Assembly (NCBI GenBank): GCA_044378055.1
Contig: JBILXY010000017.1
Location: 1 to 21,451, forward strand
Direction: 5' to 3'
Length of the DNA stretch: 21,451 nt
Origin: JBILXY01 sp044378055
GTDB lineage: Bacteria; Patescibacteriota; JACMRA01
Under the pieces are notes generated by a model. That model did no database searches, had not been told where the DNA came from, and saw only the letters and a program-made list of their open reading frames with translations. Each line of letters opens with the position of its first letter. Position 1 is the first letter of the stretch. Below, piece after piece: positions 12,735 through 20,648 of this stretch. Both the position numbers and the translations under genes were made by a program.

Positions 12735-15677
12735 ATGTCAGAAAGCCTTTCTAACCAAATAAAGCACTATAATTCAGCGGAATATTTAGCAGATAGCAGT
12801 TTAATCCCAAACCCTCACGACTTCATCACAATAAGAGGAGGAAGAGAAAATAATTTAAAAAATGTTTCCCTGGTTGTTCCAAAAAATCAGTTAGTTGTTT
12901 TTTCAGGTTTATCTGGTTCTGGAAAATCTAGTTTAGTTTTTGATACCATTTATGCTGAAGGTCAGCGCCGCTATGTTGAAAGTTTATCCAGCTATGCAAG
13001 GCAGTTCTTAGGCTTGAAAGAAAAGCCAGATCTAGATTCCATTGATGGTCTTTCCCCTGCTATTTCAATTGATCAGAAATCTACTTCCCAAAACCCTCGC
13101 TCTACCGTTGGAACTGTTACCGAAATTTACGATTATTTAAGGCTTTTATACGCTAAAATTGGTATTCAGCACTGTGCAGTTTGTAACTCTGAAATTACAG
13201 GAGAAAGTGTAACTAAAATGGTGGACAGATTAATGTCTTATCCTGTTGACACCCAGATTATTGTTTTATCGCCAGTGGTTGAAGATATGAAGGGTTGGCA
13301 TAGGCAGCATTTGGTTGAAGCCAAGAAAAACGGATTTAGAAGAATTAGGATTGATGGAAAAATAATGTTGATTGAAGAGGCAGAAAAAGAAAATTTGAAC
13401 AAGCAGCAAAAGCATAGTTTAGAAATTGTAGTTGATAGAATTGATATTCTTCCTGAAAACAGACTAAGGGTTACCGATTCTGTGGAAACTGCTTTGAAAT
13501 TTGGAACAGAAAAATGTTTTGTATTAATTATAGAGCCTGAAAAGGAAGAAAGAAGAGTGGTTTTAAGTAAAAACAGATCATGCCCTAACGGCCACGGTTC
13601 CCCAGGTGATTTAGAGCCAAGACAGTTTAGTTTTAACTCTCCTCACGGTGCTTGCCCAACTTGTACAGGTTTAGGTGTGGTTACCGAAATTGATCCTGAA
13701 CTTGTTATTCCTAACCATAGTTTATCTATTTCTGAAGGCTGTGTTCGTCCGCTTAGCCGCTTAAGTTTAAGTGGAGGTTGGCTTACCCAAGTTTTTCAAA
13801 CTCTTTCTAAAAAACACAAGTTTAGCTTAGACACACCTTGGAGAGATTTAAGTGAGAAAATAAAAACCCTAATTCTTTTCGGTGGAGACGGTTTTGAAGG
13901 CGTAATTCCAAACTTACAAAGAAGATACAGAGAAACCACCAGCGACGCCAGCAGACGCGATATTGAAAGCTACATGACCAAGGGAACTTGCCCAGATTGT
14001 AATGGTTGCAGACTAAAGCCAACTACCCTTGCAGTTACTATTGTTGATAAAAACATCGCCGAAGTAGCCGCCATGCCAATTAATCAGGCATTAGCCCACT
14101 TCGAAAGAATTCAAGATCCAAAATTAGCCCTTCTTCCAACAAAGGAAAGCGAAATTGCTAAAATGATTTTGCGTGAAATTGTTTCAAGACTAAGATTTTT
14201 GGTTAATGTTGGTTTGGAATATCTAAGCCTTTCAAGAAGCAGTGAAACCCTATCTGGTGGAGAAGCCCAGCGTATTCGTCTTGCTACCCAAATTGGGTCT
14301 GGTTTAACTGGTGTTTTGTATATTTTAGACGAACCTTCCATTGGTTTACATCAAAGAGACAACAGCAGATTATTAGATACTTTGAAGAAGTTAAGAGACT
14401 TAGGTAATTCAGTTCTGGTTGTTGAACATGATGAAGAAACTATTCGTGAAAGCGACTTCTTAGTAGATATTGGCCCTAAAGCTGGTAAACACGGCGGAGA
14501 AGTAATTGCAGTTGGAACACCTGAGGAAGTTATGCAGAATCCTGAATCACCTACAGGAAGATTCTTAGCTGGGACTGATAAAATTAACTTACCTGCAGAG
14601 CGAAGAGAAGTTAAGTACAAAATTCCAAATATGGAAGAAGCTTTAGACCCGAAATACAAGGTTAAACTTGGTAAAAACGAAGTTCCGGTTATTACTATTT
14701 GGAACGCTGAAGAAAACAACTTGCAAAATGTTACCATTCATTTCCCACTACGAAGATTTGTTTGTGTGACTGGTGTTTCAGGAAGCGGTAAATCTACTTT
14801 AATTAACGACATTCTTTCTAATCATTTGATGAATTATTTTTATGATTCACGATTGAGCACAGGAAAGTTTGAAGAAATTACAGGTTTAAACGAAATTGAT
14901 AAAGCTATTATTATTGATCAGAGCCCAATTGGTAGAACACCAAGAAGTAACCCAGCAACTTATACAGGTTTATTCTCACCAATCAGAGAGCTGTTTTCTA
15001 ATTTGCCTGAATCTAAAGCCAGAGGATATTTGCAAGGTAGATTTAGTTTCAATGTTCCAGGTGGTCGCTGCGAAACTTGCCAAGGTGACGGTTTAATTAA
15101 GGTAGAAATGAACTTTTTGCCTGATGTTTATGTAGTTTGTGAAGATTGTGGTGGCAGAAGATACAACAGAGAGACTTTAGAAATTACTTACAACGGTAAA
15201 AATATTGCTGATATTTTGGATATGAGTGTAGAGGAAGCTTTCGAGTTTTTCCAGAACCACACCATCGCCCATAGAAAACTAAAAACTTTACTTGAAGTTG
15301 GTCTTGGTTATATTCACCTTGGGCAGTCTGCCACTACACTTTCTGGTGGTGAGGCACAAAGAATTAAGCTTGCCACTGAATTATCTAAGGTTGGAACAGG
15401 AAATACATTGTACATTTTAGATGAACCAACTACAGGTTTGCACCCATTGGATGTTAAACTTTTGCTAGAGGTTCTTCATAAATTAGTAGATAAAGGAAAC
15501 TCTGTTTTGGTTATTGAACATAATTTGGATGTTATTAAAACTTCAGACTGGGTGATTGATCTTGGTCCTGAAGGAGGTATAAATGGTGGTTTAATTGTAG
15601 CTGAAGGAACTCCTGAAAAAGTAGCTAAAGTAAAAGATAGCTACACTGGACAATATTTAAAGAAGGTATTGTCTTAA
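12735..15677 (+). CDS. uvrA: Excinuclease ABC subunit A, damage-recognition ATPase
   Basis: The 980-aa UvrA dimer scans DNA and loads UvrB at bulky lesions in nucleotide excision repair. Two ABC ATPase modules are visible. Walker A of module I is GLSGSGKSS (58-66) and of module II GVSGSGKST. The LSGGEAQRIRLA and LSGGEAQRIKLA signatures are each followed by a Walker B (YILDEPSIGLH and YILDEPTTGLH). The module II zinc site is C-x2-C...C-x2-C (CETC and CEDC). The first zinc site reads CPNGH...CPTC, with His where many UvrAs have Cys. Length is normal with an N-terminal extension of about 25 residues. I prefer the ATG at 12735 over the in-frame TTG at 12717. The FemAB-like gene follows eight bases after the TAA. 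Confidence 0.98.
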   Translation: MSESLSNQIKHYNSAEYLADSSLIPNPHDFITIRGGRENNLKNVSLVVPKNQLVVFSGLSGSGKSSLVFDTIYAEGQRRYVESLSSYARQFLGLKEKPDLDSIDGLSPAISIDQKSTSQNPRSTVGTVTEIYDYLRLLYAKIGIQHCAVCNSEITGESVTKMVDRLMSYPVDTQIIVLSPVVEDMKGWHRQHLVEAKKNGFRRIRIDGKIMLIEEAEKENLNKQQKHSLEIVVDRIDILPENRLRVTDSVETALKFGTEKCFVLIIEPEKEERRVVLSKNRSCPNGHGSPGDLEPRQFSFNSPHGACPTCTGLGVVTEIDPELVIPNHSLSISEGCVRPLSRLSLSGGWLTQVFQTLSKKHKFSLDTPWRDLSEKIKTLILFGGDGFEGVIPNLQRRYRETTSDASRRDIESYMTKGTCPDCNGCRLKPTTLAVTIVDKNIAEVAAMPINQALAHFERIQDPKLALLPTKESEIAKMILREIVSRLRFLVNVGLEYLSLSRSSETLSGGEAQRIRLATQIGSGLTGVLYILDEPSIGLHQRDNSRLLDTLKKLRDLGNSVLVVEHDEETIRESDFLVDIGPKAGKHGGEVIAVGTPEEVMQNPESPTGRFLAGTDKINLPAERREVKYKIPNMEEALDPKYKVKLGKNEVPVITIWNAEENNLQNVTIHFPLRRFVCVTGVSGSGKSTLINDILSNHLMNYFYDSRLSTGKFEEITGLNEIDKAIIIDQSPIGRTPRSNPATYTGLFSPIRELFSNLPESKARGYLQGRFSFNVPGGRCETCQGDGLIKVEMNFLPDVYVVCEDCGGRRYNRETLEITYNGKNIADILDMSVEEAFEFFQNHTIAHRKLKTLLEVGLGYIHLGQSATTLSGGEAQRIKLATELSKVGTGNTLYILDEPTTGLHPLDVKLLLEVLHKLVDKGNSVLVIEHNLDVIKTSDWVIDLGPEGGINGGLIVAEGTPEKVAKVKDSYTGQYLKKVLS

Positions 15678-15685
15678 TTCCAACT

Positions 15686-16708
15686 GTGTCTATTAACTTT
15701 TTACAAACAAGGGAGTGGTCAGATTTCTGGATAAATGCCAATTCGGATAATCATAAAACTTATCATATCGAGGTTCCTTCTTTACCATCAGTTAGCTTTA
15801 TTGTTTACCAATACCCATGGAAATTTAAGCAAGTGTGGCTTTATATTCCTAGGCTAGGTTCAGAATTTAATATTAAAGAAAATAAAACTGCCGAGATTGT
15901 ATTCCAAGAAATTGTTAAGAAAATAGTTGAAATAGGAAACAGTGCCGTTGCTACCTTAGCTAAAATTGATTTTCATCCAGAATTCTATAATGCTCTAAAC
16001 GGACAAACCGAAATAACTGAATATCTCAGCAAAATTTCTAATCAACAAATTGTAACTAGCCCCAGAAAAATTAACTATTTATCTACAATTCTACTTAATA
16101 TTGCAGATATCAAACTTCTTGAAAATTCAAATATTGAGACTATAACAACAGACAATCTAGTTAAATTTTTCAACGATAACACTGCTTTTTGGTCCACCAC
16201 CAACCAGAATATTAGAAGATACACTAAAAAGTCTTTAGAGCAAAACTGGAAAATTGAAGTAAATAGTTTAAATTTTGAAGAATGGTATGAAGTTCACAGA
16301 GCTACATCTGAAAGGCAAAAATTTGCCACCCATTCCAAATATTATCTTGAACAATTATATAAACAAAGATTCGCTACTTCAATAATTCTTAAAGACCAAG
16401 ATAATAAAACTCAGGCGGCTTGGCTTGGGGGAATATTTGGTGATACTTTAGTCTATCTTCACGGCGGAAACACGGAAGAATCATTCAAAAAATATGGGCA
16501 ATATTTAGTTCATTTAATCGCAATTTATATTGCAAAAATTCATAATTGTAAAAAATATGATCTTGGTGGCTATGAAGAAGAAAAAGGCTTCAGCAAATTT
16601 AAATCTGGTTACAGAGGTGAATTAATTACCTTCCCAGGTGCTTTTGATATTGTGCTAAAAGAGCCGGATTATTTCCTAACCAGAATAAGTCAGTGGCTTA
16701 AAAGATAA
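15686..16708 (+). CDS. FemAB-like aminoacyltransferase (peptidoglycan cross-bridge or related GNAT-fold enzyme)
   Basis: The 340-aa protein fits the FemAB/FemX family, whose members transfer amino acids from aminoacyl-tRNA to the peptidoglycan stem peptide. Supporting features are FLQTREWSDFW at the start (5-15), the NIRRYTKKSLEQ segment, the WYEVHRATSERQKFATHSKYY region, and the second acyltransferase-fold half AAWLGGIFGDTLVYLHGG...YGQYLVHLIAIYIA, then KKYDLGGYEEEKGFSKFKSGYRG. The last element matches the family's Y-D-x-G-G then F-K-x-x-F-G/Y region. There is no coiled-coil arm. The start is a GTG eight bases after uvrA with no SD, so it is probably translated by coupling. The cargo amino acid cannot be predicted. 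The link with uvrA is likely transcriptional only. Confidence 0.8.
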   Translation: MSINFLQTREWSDFWINANSDNHKTYHIEVPSLPSVSFIVYQYPWKFKQVWLYIPRLGSEFNIKENKTAEIVFQEIVKKIVEIGNSAVATLAKIDFHPEFYNALNGQTEITEYLSKISNQQIVTSPRKINYLSTILLNIADIKLLENSNIETITTDNLVKFFNDNTAFWSTTNQNIRRYTKKSLEQNWKIEVNSLNFEEWYEVHRATSERQKFATHSKYYLEQLYKQRFATSIILKDQDNKTQAAWLGGIFGDTLVYLHGGNTEESFKKYGQYLVHLIAIYIAKIHNCKKYDLGGYEEEKGFSKFKSGYRGELITFPGAFDIVLKEPDYFLTRISQWLKR

Positions 16709-16729
16709 GCTGTGGAGTAAATAAGATTC

Positions 16730-17272
16730 CTACTTTTTGGCTGGCGGCGGTGGAGTGCTTATTCCAAATAAGCTATTTGTGAATTCTACGACACCTTTTC
16801 CAAAACCTGAAATACTATCTTCTACACTTTTAGTAATGAAATCTCCTGGCTTACCCATAATTTTACTTAAGAATGGGATATCTGGTAAATCAAAAACGAA
16901 TATTTTACACACATAAAAGGCTACTCCAAACCATCCTACAATTGAAGCGTATTCAACTGAGGTATTTTTAAATACTATGAATATTAACACGGCAGTTAAA
17001 TAAGACCACCACATCCATGCTGCATCTGATATAGCCTTTGCCCCTTTCTTTTCGTTATCAACCTCACCGTCGGCAAAATTAACCCAATAGTAATAAAAAT
17101 TGCCAATTAAAATTAGACTGTAAAAAATACACCAAGCTAGGGTAAAAATATTCAGCCAATACAACCACTCGCCTAAATTAACTTGTAAAAATGCCAAAGG
17201 ATCAGCACTTGTAACTGTTACTGGAACTTGATTTACTGAAGAAGTATTTGGTTGATAAAGGTTATCAGACAT
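16730..17272 (-). CDS. Membrane protein of unknown function, 180 aa
   Basis: The product has a polar N-terminus (1-30), then hydrophobic segments at about 36-61, 88-106 and 111-128, all rich in aromatic residues (NFYYYWVNF, AWMWWSYL). A C-terminal amphipathic stretch follows (GDFITKSVEDSISGFGKGVVEF), and the protein ends in a Pro-rich tail with four Pro then AKK. I recognise no family. It ends 21 bases from the FemAB-like gene, convergently, with no hairpin between them. The ATG has no SD and lies nine bases after the -10 of a TTGACA-17-TAGAAA promoter, so the mRNA is likely leaderless. Confidence 0.75.
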   Translation of the reverse strand: MSDNLYQPNTSSVNQVPVTVTSADPLAFLQVNLGEWLYWLNIFTLAWCIFYSLILIGNFYYYWVNFADGEVDNEKKGAKAISDAAWMWWSYLTAVLIFIVFKNTSVEYASIVGWFGVAFYVCKIFVFDLPDIPFLSKIMGKPGDFITKSVEDSISGFGKGVVEFTNSLFGISTPPPPAKK

Positions 17273-17281
17273 TGTTAAGTA

Positions 17282-17310
17282 TTTCTAACCCGCCAAAACA
17301 ATATTGTCAA
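17282..17310 (-). promoter_or_regulatory. Promoter of the 180-aa membrane protein, probably leaderless
   Basis: Reverse strand TTGACA (17305-17310), a 17-base spacer and TAGAAA (17282-17287), then nine bases to the ATG at 17272. Confidence 0.6.
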
Positions 17311-17329
17311 AACCTTAATTTGTCGAGGA

Positions 17330-17355
17330 GTCATCCTGAACTTGTTTCAGGATCC
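17330..17355. repeat. REP-like palindrome, copy 3
   Basis: This has the same ATCCTGAA and TTCAGGAT arms as the copies at 4775 and 9189, with the loop changed to cttgt. It sits between divergent genes. Confidence 0.7.
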
Positions 17356-17408
17356 AAGAAAATCCCCCCTAACTTTGTCAAAACTGAAATTCCAAATTAA
17401 AATGAATA

Positions 17409-17414
17409 TATAAT
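17409..17414 (+). promoter_or_regulatory. Probable -10 element of gap
   Basis: A perfect TATAAT 46 bases before the gap ATG. No convincing -35 box sits 16-18 bases upstream. The TTTAGAGTAA string that follows it also follows the -10 of the VirD4-like gene (9485-9494). Confidence 0.45.
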
Positions 17415-17460
17415 TTTTTAGAGTAACAAAACGATATAAACACAAAAATTGATAACTAAT

Positions 17461-18483
17461 ATGAATAAAATACAAATAGGAATTAACGGATTTGGCCGAA
17501 TTGGCAGACTTGCAGCCAGAATTATATTAACTAAATACAAAGACGAGATGGAAATTGTTGGAATAAACGATCTCACTTCGGCTGAAAACTTATCCTATTT
17601 ATTTGAATTTGATTCAACTTATCGAAGGTTTGAACATCCAGTATTATCAACTGAGTCTAGGATATTGATTCCAGATTTAAAGGTTAATATTCCGGTTTTT
17701 AGCCAACCAGACCCAAAACTTATTCCTTGGAAAGAAGTGGAAACAGAGGTAATTTTAGAATGCACAGGCAGATTTTTATCAACAGAGCTTGCCTCTCAAC
17801 ATCTTAATGATAAGATTAAAAAGATTATTTTATCCGCCCCAGCCAAAGATACCAACATTCCGACAGTAGTTATTGGCGTAAACCATGATAATCTAAATTC
17901 AACCGAGATTAAAAACCAGAAAATTGTTTCTAATGCTTCCTGTACCACTAACTGCATTGCTCCGGCTTTAAAAGTTTTAAACGACAATTATATAATACAA
18001 AATGTCCTGGCTTTAACCGCCCACGCCTATACTGCTACCCAATTTGTGCAAGATTCACCCAGCAAAAAAGAATTTCGAGATGGTAGAGCAGCAGCCGTTA
18101 ATGCAATTCCAAGTACAACCGGGGCTGCCAAAGCCGTAGAGCTAGTTATTCCAAGTTTAAAGGGAAAAATAAATTTAAGCTCATTAAGAATTCCAGTTAT
18201 TTCTGGTTCGTATATTTATCTTGTGGTTAATTTCCAAGATTTTACGCCGACAATAGAAGAAATTAATAAATTATTTAAAGAACAAAGCAAGGGTAATTTA
18301 AAAAAAATTTTAGAATATTCAGAACAAAACTTAGTTTCAAGCGATGTAATTGGTAATTCTCACTCCTGTATTTTTGATGCAAATTTAACAGAAGTTAATG
18401 GAAATTCAGCTAAAATTGTATTGTGGTACGACAACGAATTTGGTTATGCAAATAGGTTGGTTGAAATGATCAAATTAATTTAA
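17461..18483 (+). CDS. gap: Glyceraldehyde-3-phosphate dehydrogenase
   Basis: The 340-aa glycolytic enzyme oxidises and phosphorylates glyceraldehyde 3-phosphate. The Rossmann motif is GINGFGRIGR (7-16), and Asp37 in INDL indicates NAD preference. The catalytic Cys161 lies in SNASCTTNC, His188 in AHAYT, and the substrate Arg243 in LRIP. The C-terminus WYDNEFGYANRLVEM is canonical. Some usually conserved substrate-loop residues differ (DSPSKKEFRDGRAAA, and RIPVISGSYIYLV instead of RVPTPNVSVVDLV), so it is a divergent member. I use the ATG at 17461 rather than an in-frame TTG 12 bases earlier. The next gene starts one base after the TAA. The call is secure. Confidence 0.96.
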   Translation: MNKIQIGINGFGRIGRLAARIILTKYKDEMEIVGINDLTSAENLSYLFEFDSTYRRFEHPVLSTESRILIPDLKVNIPVFSQPDPKLIPWKEVETEVILECTGRFLSTELASQHLNDKIKKIILSAPAKDTNIPTVVIGVNHDNLNSTEIKNQKIVSNASCTTNCIAPALKVLNDNYIIQNVLALTAHAYTATQFVQDSPSKKEFRDGRAAAVNAIPSTTGAAKAVELVIPSLKGKINLSSLRIPVISGSYIYLVVNFQDFTPTIEEINKLFKEQSKGNLKKILEYSEQNLVSSDVIGNSHSCIFDANLTEVNGNSAKIVLWYDNEFGYANRLVEMIKLI

Positions 18484-18484
18484 T

Positions 18485-18994
18485 ATGACCTGGCAATTAC
18501 TTCCCAACATCCTGGGTTTCGGTAGCTTATTATTTTACGCCATAACCCTATTACCAGGTTTGCTTCATTTTACCAACCCAGAGCTGATTCATTCTAAATT
18601 TGTTATCTGGATTACCAAGCATAGAAGAAATTTAGGCATTTCAGCTTTCTTTTTTGGCCTAGCACATGGTGCTTTAATTGCCTATAATCACCAAGCAGAT
18701 CTTACAGACCCTTCTACTTATATTAAATATATACAAGGTGTTATTTTACTATCAATATTTTTTGCCTTGGCTATAACTTCAAATAATTGGAGCATTCACC
18801 ATCTAAAAAGCAACTGGAAGAAAATTCACAGATTAACTTATTTAGTAATGTTTATTTTGGTTTGGCACATCATAGATAAAATGCAAAACAACTGGAGCTG
18901 GTTTACCCCAATTGGTTTATTAATATTATTCGTTCTAATAGCCTTATTCAGCGAACGAAAAGCCATTGAAATTCTAGATAAAAAGAATAGTTAG
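18485..18994 (+). CDS. Ferric-reductase-like transmembrane haem protein (YedZ/MsrQ type)
   Basis: The 169-aa integral membrane protein has about five hydrophobic segments (8-27, 50-66, 84-99, 116-130 and 139-155). Its helix-associated histidines fit b-type haem ligands of the ferric-reductase-like domain: GLAHGALIAYNH (His61, His68), KKIHRLTYLVMF (His115) and LVWHII (His128). The W-x-x-x-H-R-L-x-Y-L then W-H pattern is typical of YedZ/MsrQ-like proteins, which pass electrons across the membrane. No flavin or NAD domain is fused and no MsrP partner is present. It starts one base after the gap stop, so both come from one transcript. A redox link with GAPDH (NADH production) is a plausible inference only. 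Confidence 0.78.
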   Translation: MTWQLLPNILGFGSLLFYAITLLPGLLHFTNPELIHSKFVIWITKHRRNLGISAFFFGLAHGALIAYNHQADLTDPSTYIKYIQGVILLSIFFALAITSNNWSIHHLKSNWKKIHRLTYLVMFILVWHIIDKMQNNWSWFTPIGLLILFVLIALFSERKAIEILDKKNS

Positions 18995-19010
18995 ATCACG
19001 AAGTAACTTC

Positions 19011-19934
19011 CTAAGCCGCTACTTTTTCTAACTTGCCGGCCATTTCCAACTCGCAAACTTTATTGCAAAAAGCAAAACCATTTCTGCTATAACAATTTCG
19101 GCAACAAATAAAATGCTTGTGACAACTTGGCAATGTACAATTTACAAAATTTTCTGAACTAGATCCGCACTTTTGGCATTTTCCAATAACAATATGCTCC
19201 GGAGAGTTGGTGTTAAAACCCATAACTACTCGCTTATCGAAAACATAAAGTTTACCTAAAAAGTCTTTGTTTGGATATTTTTCCATGTAAGTTACAATTC
19301 CACCATATAATTGGTAAACATCATTAAAACCACTTTGAACAAGAAAGCCAGATGCTTTTTCGCAGCGAATTCCCCCAGTACAAAAAGTTACAATAGTTTC
19401 GTTTTTAAGCGATTCTAAGGCAGGTAATATTGATGGTAAATCTCGGAAATTGGTAAAGTTAGAAAGAATGGCTTTATCAAAAGTTCCAACCAATTGTTCA
19501 TAATCATTCCTCATATCTACCAAGTAAAATTTCTTTCCAGTCCTGAACCATTCATGCAATTCTTCAGCTTGTATGTATTTTCCGGTAACCTGGGTAGGGT
19601 TTAAATCTTTAGATCCTAAATGGGCACTAACAATTTCATGCCTAACTTTTATAGAAAGTCTTGGAAAATCTGAACCGATACCCTTGCTTAACTTCCATTG
19701 AATTCCTTGAAAAAGATCTTGCTTATTCATAAAATCCACATACTTTTGAATATTTTCTGAAGTACCAGCCAAAGTTGCATTTATTCCCTCTTCAGCGATA
19801 ATTGTTCTGCCCTTCAAACCAAGTTCCTGGCATAAAGCCAGCTGCTGCAAACGAATTGATTCTGGATTATCAATTTGAACATATTTGTAAAACAAAACAA
19901 TGGTAATTTCTGGATTAATTTCAGAATTGGTCAT
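19011..19934 (-). CDS. trhO: tRNA uridine-34 5-hydroxylase, rhodanese-domain (TrhO/YceA family)
   Basis: The 307-aa protein has the TrhO layout: an N-terminal ferredoxin-like domain (VLFYKYVQIDNPESIR, GRTIIAEEGINATLAG), a rhodanese domain whose active loop CTGGIRCEKAS begins at Cys185 (second Cys191), and a C-terminal Cys-rich region (CQKCG...CTLPSCHKHFICCRNC...CNKVC). TrhO makes 5-hydroxyuridine at the wobble position of certain tRNAs, using oxygen in the characterised enzymes. The ATG has no SD, and a TTGACA box ends 29 bases upstream. It converges with the ferric-reductase-like gene 16 bases away. Confidence 0.94.
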   Translation of the reverse strand: MTNSEINPEITIVLFYKYVQIDNPESIRLQQLALCQELGLKGRTIIAEEGINATLAGTSENIQKYVDFMNKQDLFQGIQWKLSKGIGSDFPRLSIKVRHEIVSAHLGSKDLNPTQVTGKYIQAEELHEWFRTGKKFYLVDMRNDYEQLVGTFDKAILSNFTNFRDLPSILPALESLKNETIVTFCTGGIRCEKASGFLVQSGFNDVYQLYGGIVTYMEKYPNKDFLGKLYVFDKRVVMGFNTNSPEHIVIGKCQKCGSSSENFVNCTLPSCHKHFICCRNCYSRNGFAFCNKVCELEMAGKLEKVAA

Positions 19935-19940
19935 AGATTA

Positions 19941-19969
19941 ATTTCAGTCTTTACTATAAAATTTGTCAA
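19941..19969 (-). promoter_or_regulatory. Promoter of trhO, probably leaderless
   Basis: Reverse strand TTGACA (19964-19969), a 17-base spacer and TGAAAT (19941-19946), then six bases to the ATG, so transcription should start at the ATG itself. Confidence 0.5.
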
Positions 19970-19971
19970 AG

Positions 19972-19993
19972 AAAAAGAGCCTTTGTAAGCTCT
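19972..19993 (-). terminator. Probable terminator of the 119-aa gene
   Basis: AGAGC (19976-19980) and GCTCT (19989-19993) form a short stem with an eight-base loop. On the reverse strand it is followed by TTTTTC. The stem is short but lies four bases after the TAA. Confidence 0.55.
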
Positions 19994-19996
19994 ATT

Positions 19997-20356
19997 TTAA
20001 ACTGAATAGTACTTTTGGAGGTAATGCTCAAAATCATTTACTATTACCTCCAAGCGCGTTTGATCATCACGAAACTTTAGGTATATACCAAATATTTCGA
20101 TATCACACTGCCCTCTGCTGAGATTGTTAAATATCTCAGAGTTTGGTTCAGTTAAATACCTTTCTTCGGTAAAATCATAGAGGCCCTTTATCGAATTCAC
20201 CTGTATCCAGACATTTTCAAATAGCTTCGACACGCTATTGGGGTATTTTAGAATAAAATGATACTGAATTCCAGCATTTTTGGTTTCTTCAATAATCAAT
20301 CTTGCTTGAACATATTCAATAAGGTTTAATTCTCTTCTAACTAAATCAATCTCCAC
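19997..20356 (-). CDS. Hypothetical protein, 119 aa
   Basis: This soluble protein is predicted mixed alpha/beta, with an N-terminal helix (DLVRRELNLIEYVQARLIIEE), several strands (YHFILKYP, CDIEIFGIYLKF, RLEVIVNDF) and a C-terminal helix. I recognise no family. The start is a GTG, supported by a strong SD (GGAGG at 20365-20369, eight bases upstream). A TTGACA box lies at 20408-20413 but with a weak -10. A terminator follows closely, so it is transcribed alone. Confidence 0.72.
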   Translation of the reverse strand: MEIDLVRRELNLIEYVQARLIIEETKNAGIQYHFILKYPNSVSKLFENVWIQVNSIKGLYDFTEERYLTEPNSEIFNNLSRGQCDIEIFGIYLKFRDDQTRLEVIVNDFEHYLQKYYSV

Positions 20357-20384
20357 TTAATTTTCCTCCAAATATAGCTTACTA

Positions 20385-20413
20385 AGTAATGACAAACTGG
20401 CTTTCATTGTCAA
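20385..20413 (-). promoter_or_regulatory. Possible promoter of the 119-aa gene
   Basis: Reverse strand TTGACA (20408-20413), a 17-base spacer and ATTACT (20385-20390). This leaves a leader long enough for the SD sequence. Confidence 0.35.
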
Positions 20414-20611
20414 TTTAGAGAAAAAAGGTTCTAAATAAGAAACCTAGCCCTAATGATAAAAAGCTCAGTTTATAAATTAATATCTTCAACTTCAGGTTTC
20501 AAGTATTCTATAATAGGCATTTTTAGCAGGTTTCTGGTGGAGGACATGAAACCACCCAGGCCTGTGATGCCAAAAAAAAACGGCTTAAACATGATAACAA
20601 TTTTCTGGGGT

Positions 20612-20639
20612 TTGACATTTAACCCAAGCATTGTAAATT
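20612..20639 (+). promoter_or_regulatory. Promoter of the holin-superfamily gene, probably leaderless
   Basis: TTGACA (20612-20617), a 16-base spacer and TAAATT (20634-20639), then nine bases to the ATG at 20649. Nothing else is credible in 20414-20611. Confidence 0.6.
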
Positions 20640-20648
20640 TCAAAGCAC

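Noticed and set aside
12735..15677. UvrA zinc site with CPNGH instead of C-x-x-C
   Set aside because: This form is, as I recall, common in other bacterial UvrA groups such as actinobacteria, so it is not unusual.
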